From: Castanea sativa
Taxonomy: Eukaryota; Streptophyta; Magnoliopsida; Fagales; Fagaceae
Direction: 5' to 3'
NCBI RefSeq assembly: GCF_040712315.1
Contig: NC_134016.1
Location: 51,108,986 to 51,172,985, forward strand
Length of the DNA stretch: 64,000 nt
In this document: piece after piece, positions 47,813 through 59,144 of the stretch
Layout: each line of letters opens with the position of its first letter
Position numbering within the stretch: the stretch's first letter is position 1
Program-made: the position numbers and the translations under genes
The notes under the pieces: generated by a model
Seen by the model: the letters and a program-made list of their open reading frames with translations, nothing else
What the model was told of the DNA's origin: nothing
Databases searched by the model: none

Positions 47813-48321
47813 GCTGGACAGGCCAAGGCCATATTAACCCTACTCTCCAACTCGCCATACGCCTAATACACGGCAGTGCAGCATGTGTGACCTTTGCCAC
47901 CACCGTCCACGGCCTCAAACAAATAAAAAAATTCCCTTCACTTGAGGGTTTGTCCTATGCCTCTTTCTCCGATGGCTTTGATGATGGAAACAAAGCAATT
48001 GACGACCCACAACACATCATGTCCGAGTTCAAGCGTGTGGGCTCACAAACACTCACCAACTTGATTGTCAAACTCTCAAATAACGAGCAGCATCACAAGG
48101 TCACCTTCTTAGTCTACACCTTCCTTCTCCCATGGGCTGCTGATGTGGCACGTGATATGGGTATACCTTCTGCTTTTCTTTGCATTCAGTCCACTGCAGC
48201 ACTTGCTATATACCAGAAATACTTCAATGCCCATGATGGTATGTATCATATTTATGAAAATAGCCCCCCAAATTCTATGGGTGATATAACATTGCTTATG
48301 AGGAAAAAAAAAAGTAATTAA
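47785..48321 (+). pseudogene. Truncated UGT75-like glycosyltransferase (block II copy)
   Basis: Codons 1-164 match the intact UGT at 11148 almost exactly, including GQGHINP with the catalytic His. At 48278 the sequence jumps to spacer DNA corresponding to 13161, a loss of about 1.52 kb, and adds 14 unrelated residues (from GDITLLM) before a stop. The whole PSPG donor box and the C-terminal domain are missing, so it cannot be an active transferase. Its own promoter is 4.6 kb away behind the RLP2 unit; the DNA now in front of it is the RLP2 promoter region. Confidence 0.9.
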
Positions 48322-49295
48322 TGTTTTGTCATTTTTTTCATTTATCATAAAAGTGGTATCAAAATTTTTCTAAAATGAATTATTAACCATTGCTCTAATG
48401 GCATTCGTTAGCATGACTATATATATATATAGGGTTGGGTTCAAGTTACACTTGATGTAACTTTAAGTAATGTTACACCATTCAATAACTTGTTATTGAA
48501 TTAATATTTTGAAAATCCAATCGTTGAATATGTGAAAGATAAGAATTGGAATGTTGACGAATTGTAAATTGATATTGTAAAATAGTTAAAATTACCTTTT
48601 AGATGGTAAATTTTTGTTTTTTTTGTTTTTTAGCAATCTTGCTGCGAATGCTCTAAACCTTATAGATTGATTATTTATGTTCTAGTATCTACCTTGTATA
48701 TGCCTTTAATTATAACACATTCTTTAAAAAATGATTGTGATTTTTCCATGTAAATGGTAGTGAGTCTAGTAGGTTGGACCTGCATTTTGTCGGTTCTTAG
48801 TTTCATTTGGACACATATCAATTTTGAATTTTTTAACTGAAAGACAAAATTTTTTGTGTTGGATAAACTTGACTGAAAGTGCATTATATTTTAGACCTAA
48901 CTTTCATTAGTCATTGTCATTCATTACGTGTATCAATTATTAAAATAAAAGATTAAAAAAAAAAGTCAAGAATCTTTGAAATGGAATAGATTCAACTCTG
49001 ATTTTGTTTTTAAGTCGCTGGACACTTGCTTGAACCTGAGAAGTGTTTGTCGCCCGCTTTTGATGCAACGAAAACTTCAGTTTCTCCAATATAGAACTTA
49101 GTATCAATAGTTGGACCTATTCTATTTCAATAAAATACTACGTTCATAGCTAAAATACATATAACCCTAAACCACAATTCATAGCTAAAATACCCATGGT
49201 GTTATATGTAGAAATGTGGTTCTAAATCTTACGTGTGAATCTTTTTAATGGAGAAACTTGGGACCAATTGGAAACTGCCTAACCTAAAACAATTA

Positions 49296-49562
49296 GGTTA
49301 TGTTTGGTAAAAAATTTTGTTTTCTATTTTTAAAAACTTGTTTTTAGGAATATAAAGAAAAAATAATTTTCTTGTATTTTTAAAAACTAGACATTGAAAA
49401 CAGTCTTTTGCATGTTTTTAATTTTCTTCACAAATTAAGTTTTGAGAACAGTTTTTGTTTTCTGTCCATTTTGAGTTGCCAAACAAGTTTTTTAGTTTCA
49501 AAAATAGAAAATTGTTTTTGAAAACATAAAATAAGGAGAAAAAACAGTTACCAAACATACCC
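49296..49562. mobile_element. Harbinger-like MITE, block II only
   Basis: The ends are GGTTATGTTTGGTAA and, on the other strand, GGGTATGTTTGGTAA, with TTA on both sides (49293-49295, 49563-49565). The related spacer at about 31065 has an empty site. Confidence 0.7.
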
Positions 49563-52404
49563 TTATTATCCCACCAAAAAAAATATTAATTCAAGAAATA
49601 ATAAACTGGAATTCTAATCGTGAAATGGATTTTAATTAATATGCCAAACACTTAACAAGTACATGGCCTCTCATAAATCACAATGGCAGTTTGTTTTTAA
49701 ATTTGCTTATGATCCATACCAATATTTATTAGAAACATGTTTTTTCACTAATTTGTTGTTTTTGCCAGCAATATGCTTAAGCTTATTTAGTTGAAATGGA
49801 ACTGGTGGTATGGCTGTGAAATTATTGAACCTTTGTGATAGTGCAACTTTATCATAGGTGCAAAATAAGTATAGACTAAAAAGATACTTGCTTCTATTTT
49901 CATAATTATAAGAATTTGAGGCCAATTAAATTGGCGACTGACAAGTAAAATTTTATTTAAAACAGAAAAAAAAAGCTAAAATTTTTTTTTTAGTTATTCT
50001 TGACATTTTTTCCATTAATTTTTTTTTATAATTTTCTTATTTTGTGTTGAAAGAACCACTGCTCCTTATTTTCCCTTCACTGATTACCTCCCTCTTCAGT
50101 GAGCTTGGTTCATGCGATGGAGGGAAACACTTGAATCTGAACTTGATATTTCCCCAGCCGTTGGTTGAATCGGCTGTTGTTATTTTTTGTTAGGACTTAA
50201 TAAGCTGATTTCAGTAGCGATCTTGCAACCCTATTGGTTATATGATTGGGCCTTCGCATTGAAGTTTCATAAGGCTTATTTTTGGCCTTCCCCATGTGTT
50301 GATTCAACCTAAACATGTGGATTGTGTTGGCTGATAAGTTTAGAATGAAACTCTTTAAATATTTCTATATATTTTTATTGAATGTGAATTTTTACAAATT
50401 CACTATTAGATAACATTTTTTTAATTATATTTTCAAGGACTGCATATTACAAAACAAATCATATTTTCATAGTAAAAAAAAATTCCTTGGCCTTTGAAAT
50501 GTTCTATGCAAAAGAATTGAAGATGGTAATGCACACCACAGCCCCCTAGGCAAAGTTCAACTCCATATAATTGGTGTAGGGTGGAATTGAACCTCAGATT
50601 TATTATTCAACCATCAGAAATTTTACCTGTTGAGCTAACTGGAACACACAAAAAATTACTTTGTCCTTAGAGTTTGGAAAGGTTTGGATAAGGTTCAAGT
50701 ATTCAACCATATTCACTAGAAACTAAAAAGTCACAATCCATGTACTAAACAAATCTAAAACTATTATATTACACGAGATAAATAAACTCTCGTTGCTTAA
50801 ATAGAAAATAGAAACTTAGCCCCCATTTGGATTACGCTGAAATTTAGTTTCAGTGTGTTTGTGTCCAATACAATGGGTCTCGTGCACTGTTCACGGGACC
50901 CACAAGTTGTCTAATTCAGCAAATTTTTCTTCAAAATTGGGTCCCGCAGTACTATTCACACATTTAAAAATTATTTTGTTACAGTATTTTCAGTTTTCAA
51001 CAATAAGTGGTATCCAAACAGACCCTTAATTTCAATTGGATAAATACTTAATAAATACTGGAGAACCTTGTTGTATTTGGAATACAATGACATTTGTAAA
51101 TCCATAAATAGAGTCCAATTTTACAAATTTAAGTGGTGGAAAGAGAAATGACAATTCTTGTTAAAGGAGAATCATATGAAGTTACCAAAACCTACCATAG
51201 TAACACTAGCAATTGCTAAAATTACACCAAGAACATATGAGGTAATCAGAAATAACACAATGTCTAATGATTAGCAAAAGAAATGTGGCCAATGGAAATA
51301 CTACAATATATATTGTGTAATGTTTAAAATTGTATGAGCTTAATGTAACCAAGGCATATGGTTGCGGTAAAGTGTAGTTGAGCTTTATTGGGAAAACTAA
51401 AGGCACCAACATTTTCCATTACTAATGGAAAAGAAAATTTACATAGGATGAGGATATTAATGAATTTTACATAGGAAACCAAAGACAACTGTATTGAAAC
51501 AAGTATACTTCAACTTCACTCAAAAAAGAAAGCTACAGATAATACCAATATAATCTTGGGCTGCTTTACTAAAAAAAATTTCGAGTTGTCTAAGTCTTTA
51601 TAAAGACATACACTCTCCTACTGCATAAAGTGCAATATTGTGTCGCCTAATATCCTACTGCAAACACACACAACTCAACTTAATTCAAAAGTTTTATTGT
51701 CAACCAAAGTTTTTTGGATTTCAGTCCATATAATCCAGATTTTAGCATTACTTTCAGGTGTGAAGTAAGCTCACAACCTCTAGGATGAGGGAGAATGCAA
51801 CATGGAATATGCACTTGGACTGTTTAATAACAGAATTCTTACATCCAAGCAAAACAGACGAGCACCAGCATATAATATGGCAATGGCACTGATAAGGGTG
51901 ATGACAGATATACTAACACCTAAATGCATGAATTATATTTAGATAAAATGCTGGAACCTAACACTATCTAATCATATTTGTAGAACTGTAGAAACCAGAG
52001 ACTCCAATGTGAAGATATATTGCACAAAAGGCCTATCTAAGCAGCAAAAACTTGAAGCCACTTTTAATTTTCCATGGTACTCTATTGCAAAGTGAGGTCA
52101 TATAGGCTAATTACATATTAATTTCAAAATTATTGATGACTCGTAACTTTCATTTTAAGTCTACCATGCGTTGGGGGAAAATTACATTATATTTATATAC
52201 AAAGAAGTTAATTAGAAGGCTAATATGTAAATTTTAAAAATGTTCTATCATAAAGCATTCCAATGCTTATAACCGAAGCACACAGCTATAAGATGATCAT
52301 AGACTTCCCAGTTATAACAAAAACTATGTAGCTAAATTTTGACAAGATTCAGGGACATAGTTGGATATTCTCTCCAAGCTAGATGTCTTCATATTTAGCT
52401 TTAA

Positions 52405-52415
52405 CCCCCCCCCCC

Positions 52416-52475
<60 letters not shown>
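52405..52475. repeat. Compound microsatellite C(n)-(CT)n-(CA)n
   Basis: Block II counterpart of 20327-20390, with more CT units. Confidence 0.9.
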
Positions 52476-54805
52476 ACAGTAATGATAGAGTTTTTCTCCC
52501 AATCAGTTTGAAGGAAAATTCCTCCAACCCACTACATGACAATTCAAAAGATTATTCACTTGTAGTACTAATCATATGGCTTACTTAAAATTCATGTGAC
52601 TTGTTTAAATGATTTAATAAATTTTGTGATTTAACACACGCGAATGTATTATAAACCATCACATAACAAGTTGGAGGAAACTCCCCCAACCTGATTTTGA
52701 GGCAAACTTTGTCCTATAGTAATTTTATCAAGCCAAAAAAAATTAGTTGTACAAAAGCTTTGCCTTGATTTTAGTTATTGCCTCAAGAGTCTTTGGCCTT
52801 CTGAGTTAGGCTTATACTCATCATAATATTTTAGATTTATCTAATTCTCATTTACTAAAAGTTTCTTTTAGGAATGATTGAGAAAGGAAAATTCATTTGC
52901 CAAAAATGATTCAAAACCCTCATTCAAATTTTAGGGTGCTCATTGCCAGAGTTAATAGCATATAAAAGTACCCACTGTAGTGACCCTAATGTTACCGAAA
53001 AAAGGGCTACCTTTAATCTCCAAAAAGTTTTCAAGTTGACAACTTTCTACCATGCCAAACAAGTGTAAAAAAAGAAGTGTTGATAAATCATTGCAAGCAA
53101 CATTAGAACCCCAACAAAACACCACAGACAATTAAGTTCACCCCACAAACTCTCTCTCAATTCTATGTCCTTCAGATTCTTAACTCACAAAAAATCCATA
53201 CCTCAATTCTGCAAATCACTAATTCAACAAAACCCCATTTCACCTCAACTAAAATACCTCTTCACCAATACCTAATTTTATCAACATACACATACCTATC
53301 TACTACCCACCCAAATATATACATACATGATTATTTCAGATTTTTCTAATGTACAATGAAGGGTTTTCATGAAAGGAAATGGATCTCGAAGCAAAAAGTA
53401 GAAAGAGTTGGGAATTTTGATTTCAAAATATCAGAAATTATAAACTCTGGCAGTCACTAAATCCAATTTGTTGGAAGCTCTCCTTTACATGTAAAAGAAA
53501 CTCACACTAAAGAGTTAGGATTCATAAAAGATGATTTCTCCAAATTAAATACAGACTCCTAATCAAGCTTGTTACTTGCAATGCAGTGTGTCACAAATAT
53601 GTTGCTAAGGTCAAAATAAATGCAGTATAATTAAGGAGGCCAACAGTTCAGTTTCCATACCTTTCAATTAAGAGTGTTGAGGTCCAGAGGCAATATAAGA
53701 AAGACTTGGACATCATCAAAAACAAATCTCCAGTTGCAATACCTCTGTAAAACCGCGAAACCCAAACATACTCATTGAATCAACAGTTTAGTCTTGTATA
53801 CCCACCCATGTAGACACACAATTCCAATCAACAGCCAATAACATGCACATTTTATTAATTCAAATTTTAGAATTGAGGTACATTTTGGGTCATCATACAA
53901 TCTTGACCAAACCCTAGCAGGAAAAAGCTTTGGTCATATAGAAGTCCCCATAAGATTCATGTCCACCTTGAACCTCCTGCCATCCAATCCCTGTCTCCCC
54001 AATTTTCTTCTAATATAATATTGCTCTTTAATTGGACTCTTCGTGTTCCTTGAATGTGATATAAAAGATGCAGCCACAAAATTCAAAACTACATAGAAAA
54101 AATATTGTAATTTATTTTGAAGCAAAACTATAGAATACCTGCACAACGTGGGCATCGTCAACTAGTTCCAAATAAAGAAGACTTAGGAGACACACTCTTC
54201 TTTAGCCTAAGCTTCATTCTTAGATTTCTGTTGCAAGGAATCCAACCAAATAGCCTTTGAGTTTGTTACAAGAGCCCATTTAGAGTTTGCCGAGATATGC
54301 ATGAGCTTTTTTTGTTGAGACTTTACAAAGTGAACAATATAGCCTATGCTTTATAGCCTATGCTTCCTTCTTAGATACTAGTTGCAAGGAATCCACCAAA
54401 TAGCTTTCAATTTGTAACAAAGAGCATTTTTAGTTTGCCCAGATATGCAGAGATATGCTGTCTTTTTTATTGAGACTTCAGAGAGTGATCACTAAGAGAC
54501 TCTAAAGCAAAAATGGGCATCATTGCAAGGTATTGAATATTACTTTTAACAAATCAATTACTTTTTTGAACTAAAATGTAATTTTACACCATTAATCTAT
54601 AGGAATAATAAAACTACAACTTGGATTGTCATTGATGTTCACAAGAAGAAACATCATATTCATAAATTTTAATGGAGTGAATTTAGCAAGAAATACAAGA
54701 ATTAATCAGCTTGAAGAAGGTAAAGAAATAATCAAACTATTGATTAATATGATTACATTATGTTTGCACTAAATATTAAGAATCTTACAACATTTACTTA
54801 CAATG

Positions 54806-57495
54806 CTACCAAGTTTGTGCCACTAAACCCCTAAGCTTGTACCCTAGGTGATCCAGGAATTGAAAGTACAAAAATCTCCACTGCTTGTTCAACAATAAAG
54901 GACCCAATACAACCCAAAAACCAACAACAAATCCAAGTGCCATGCTCACATAAAACCAATCCACATCAACTCCACTAAAAGCCTTGCATTCTTTCTTTTC
55001 AGTGTTAGGTTGTACATCCTTTATAGTACAGTTATCAATAAGTGGAGGTCCACAAAGTTTGTTTCCAAAAAAATTGGATGCATGAAGACTTTGTAGTTGA
55101 GTGCTTGAAGGGATTTTCCCAATTAAATTGTTGTTTGACAAGTTCAACTGACTCAAAAATGTCAAACTTGACATACTTTGAGGAATTTGACCAGAAAGTT
55201 GGTTACTTGAGAAATCAATAGACTCCACTGATCCCATATCACCTATATTCTCAGGAATCCTTCCATTCAAGATATTAAATGACAAATCTAATGACTGTAA
55301 TCCTTTGAGATGCGTCACTTCTTCAGGGATCTCTCCTGACAAATTGTTGTTGGAAAGGTCTATAATTTTTACTAGTCGAAGAGTGGTGGAATACTCAAGA
55401 TCTTTTCCCTTAATTGCAACCAATTGACTTTCAATAGTTGAGGTAAAATATTCACTTGACAAGGGTAGTGAAAAAAAGGGATAATTTGGACTGTTACTTG
55501 TGGCCATGGCACTAAAATTGTGGACACATTTAGGTATGCTTCCAAAGAGCTTATTATGTGAAAGGTCCAAGATTTGGAGTGAAGTTAGAGAACAGAGTTC
55601 TTTTGGGATGTAACCGTGAAAATTATTTGAATGAAGGTCAAGAATTACCAAGCTTGAGAGTCTATGTCCTATCCAAGAAGGTATGCTTCCAACAAAATCA
55701 TTCTTAGCAACATCAATGGTCACCAACTGTTTACAATTTTCCAAAGAGGATGGTAATTTTCCAGAGAATCTATTGTTGTCTAGGTGCAAATACGAAAGAG
55801 AAACCAAAGATCCAATGGAGGTTGGAATACTACCAGTGAAATTGTTTTTTCCCAAATTTAAGGCATACAAGTATTTCCACATCATCCAACAATTACTTAA
55901 TTTCCCTGATAAAAGATTTTTTCCAAGATTGAGGAACTGCATATATTTGGGCTCATTCATCTTGTAACACAAAAAGTGAGAAATAGATCCGGATAGTGAA
56001 TTGTTAAAAAGATCAAGAAAGGTCACATTAGAGGATATACAAGGTAACAGACCTTTGAAGCGATTTGAACTCATATCAAGTACTAAAAAAGAGGACAAAA
56101 TCATTGGGATATGTGGAATCTCTCCATAGATCTGATTATGAGAGATATTTAGATAAGAAAGCTGAGAAGTCAAGTTCCAAAAGGAAGGAGGAATTGCATC
56201 TAAAATCCTTGTGTTGGATATGCCCAAGGTAAAAAGTTGCCTTTGTGAATAGAGCCACAAAGGAAATTTCGGCCCTAAATTCCATGATCCCAAATGTAAA
56301 TGGTTGAGTTGAAAAGGAGGGGTCCAATTGTCACTTACTTCTAAAGTCAGTCGGTTCTGAGCCGCAACAAGTGTTTTCAAACTCATTAAACTGGCGAAAT
56401 GAACTTCTAAAACCACACCCTCCAACATATTAAAACAATATTCAGAGACTCTAATTTTGAAAGTTGTACAAAACTTTGAGGGAGAGTTCCATTAATTTGA
56501 TTACTCTGAAGGTCCAAGGATCTCAAGGACTAAAGATTTCCTATAGACCATGGAATTGGACCTGAAATTGAATTTTTCCTCAAAGAAAGAATGACCAGAT
56601 TTTTAAATTGCCCAAGTTCAGCAGTTAACTGCCCAGACAGTTGAGCATAAGACAAATCTAAGATCTCTAGTCCATTTGAAGCACATCCTAATAGACTTTC
56701 AAAGATTTCAGATATCTCTTGACTCCATTTGTTGCCTGACAAACTAATTTCACTTAAGTTGTAGAGATTACCCAAAGATCTTGGTACCTTTCCTTCAAGT
56801 TCATTGGATGACAAGTCTATGCTAATGGCAGATGTTAGGTTTCCAATGGCACTAGAGATTGTGCCCTGCAAATTATTGAAGTAGAGGCTGAGGAACTCAA
56901 GATGACTAAAACTGTACAGCCAATTGGGAATTGAAGAGTTGAAAGCGTTGGAAGATAGATTAAGGTGCCTAAGTGAAGTCAAGTTCTGGAGATGAACAGG
57001 GATTGGACCTTGAAACTGATTCCCGGATAGATCGAGGTGCCTAAGTGAAGTTAAGTTCTGGAGATGAACAGGGATTGGACCTTGAAACTGATTCCAGGAT
57101 AGATCGAGGTGCCTAAGTGAAGTCAAATTCTGGAGATTAACACCTTGAAACTGATTCCAAGATAGATCGAGGTGCCTAAGTGAAGTCAAGTTCTGGAGGT
57201 GAACAGAGATTGGACCTTGAAACTGATTGTGAGATAGATTGAGGTGCCTAAGTGAAGTCAAGTTCTGGAGATGAACAGGGATTGGACCTTGAAACTGATT
57301 CTAGGATAGATCGAGGTGCCTAAGTGAAGTCAAGTTCTGGAGATGAACAGGGATTGGACCTTGAAACTGATTGTTAGATAGATGAAGAGAAACCAGATTA
57401 TGAAGACCAAAGACCCAAAACAGAATCGAAGTGTTTTCAAAACCGTTGTTAGATAGATCAAGGGTGGTGAGCGATGAGAAGTTAATACTGGGTAT
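54806..57495 (-). pseudogene. RLP3: receptor-like protein, 5'-truncated with multiple lesions
   Basis: The C-terminal part, including island, last LRRs, membrane helix and tail, is as in RLP1. Lesions are a TAG at 57301-57303 (Trp in another LRR unit), a TAG at 56530-56532 (Ser codon in NLSSL) and a one-base loss at about 56429-56437. The signal peptide, N-cap and first LRRs are absent: homology stops near 57495, where the gene joins spacer DNA. It has six repeated 24-residue LRR units, the most of any copy, and shares with RLP1 a unit shortened by three residues (NQFQGVNLQ; NQFQGVHLQ in RLP1). Confidence 0.88.
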
Positions 57496-57509
57496 CGTTG
57501 TTAGATAGA

Positions 57510-58982
57510 CACAAATCCCTCTTCAGCAAACCTAATTTTATAAACATACACATACACATCTAGGTACCAACCCAAATATTCGAGATTAGGATTCAGATTT
57601 TTCTAATGTGCAATGAAGGGACATCATGAAAGGGAAACAAATCTCAAAGCAAAAAGTGTAAAGAGTTGGGAACGCTAAATTCAATGTACCACAAAATATG
57701 AACTTTTGTAATCAATAAATCCAGTATGTTAAAAGCCGTCTGTTACATTTAAAGCAAACTCACAGTAAAGAGTTGGGAGTCATAAAAATATATTTGTCAC
57801 AACTAAACACAAGCTCCTAATCAAGCCTGTCACTTGCAAGTTGCAACACAATGTGTCACCAATATGTTGCTAAGAATAAATTAAAAAAATGCAGCGTAAT
57901 TAAGGGCATAGACAACTCAATTTCCATACCTTTCTACTAAACCAGGGGTATCAATGTCTGGGGGGAATATAAGAGACTTGAACGTCAAAGGAAATAAACC
58001 TCTTATTGCAACGCCTCTATCAAACCACGAAGCCCAAAGATACACGCTGAAAAAGCCATGTAACTGTATTTACCAACCTATGTAGAGACATAAATTCAAA
58101 ATTACAAAAGAATAACATGTATTTATTAATTCACTTTTTAGAATTGAGTTAGATTTTGGGATGTCCTACTTGCCTGGCCTAGGAGGACATGACCCACAAT
58201 CCCTCCAATTCTTCATAGTGGGAAAAGCTTCTTTGAGCATATTAGAAATTCCCATAAGACTCACATCCACCATGAACCTCACCCCATCCAAGCCCTCTTT
58301 CTCCAATTTTCTTTGATTGCAAATAGTTCTCTCTGATTGGACTCTTTGCCTTCCTTGACCATGATCTTAAAGGTGTAGTTACAAGACATGGAACAAAAAT
58401 AGAAATTTCTGATTCTCAAAAAAAATAAAATAAAATAAAAATCTGAAGCAAAAAACCTATAGCATACTAGCACACCATGTGGGTCATCACCTATTTCCCA
58501 ATAAACATTGAAGGTTGAATTTTTCTCCAGGGACAAAGTATACTTTTGAGACGCACTCCTCTATAGTGGAGGCTAAGCTTCCTTCTTAGATACCAGTTGC
58601 AAGGAATCCACCAAATAGTTTGCCCAGATATGCAGAAACATGTTGTCTTTTTCATTGAGACTTTACAAAGTGATCACTAAGAGATTCTAAAGAGAAAATG
58701 GGCATCGTTGCAGTGAATTGAATATTTACTTTTAACATATCAATTACTTTTTAAGAACTTAACTGTAATTTTACACCACCAATCTATAGGAATAATAAAA
58801 TTACAAATTGGACTGACATTGACGTTCATAAGAAGAAACATCATATTCATAAATTTTAATGGAGCGAATATATAGCAAGTAATACAAGAAGTTATGAGCT
58901 TCAAGATCATAAAGAAATCATCAAACTATTGATTAATATGATTACATGACATTTGCACTAAATATTAAGAATCTTACAACAA
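57510..58982 (-). other. Spacer downstream of RLP4 with unrecognised exon-like pieces
   Basis: Diverged counterpart of 21170-22720. On the minus strand one piece at about 58400-58195 reads KLEKEGLDGVRFMVD then MLKEAFPTMKNWRDCG. A second piece at 58016-57931, with splice-like edges, reads GLFPLTFKSLIFPPDIDTP. They look like protein and are better preserved here than in the other two spacers, but I cannot name the family. Confidence 0.3.
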
Positions 58983-59144
58983 TTACTTACAACATTGCCA
59001 AGTTTGTGTCACTACACCCCTAAGCTTGTACCCTTGGTGATCCAGGAATTGAAAGTACAAAACCCTCCATTGCCTATTCAACAGTAAAGGACCCAATACA
59101 ACCCAAAATCCAACAATGAACCCAAGTGTCATAAACACATAAAA

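Larger units (their letters stand above)
48322..54805. other. Block II spacer between UGT remnant and RLP3
   Basis: Corresponds to 13200-22720 with a 2.36-kb deletion near 50475 (junction in an A-run), without the MITEs at 13720 and 19902. It keeps the SINE (about 50575) and MITE (50819-51025) shared with block I and the exon-like pieces at 53655-53745 and 53934-54161. No complete gene is seen. Confidence 0.65.
38600..57495. repeat. Segmental duplication block II
   Basis: Rearranged copy of 7106-26690 in the same orientation. It differs by a transposon at its left edge, the RLP2 unit inserted in the UGT, a 1.5-kb deletion in the UGT, loss of the segment matching 15811-18168, and loss of the RLP3 N-terminal end. 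Confidence 0.8.
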
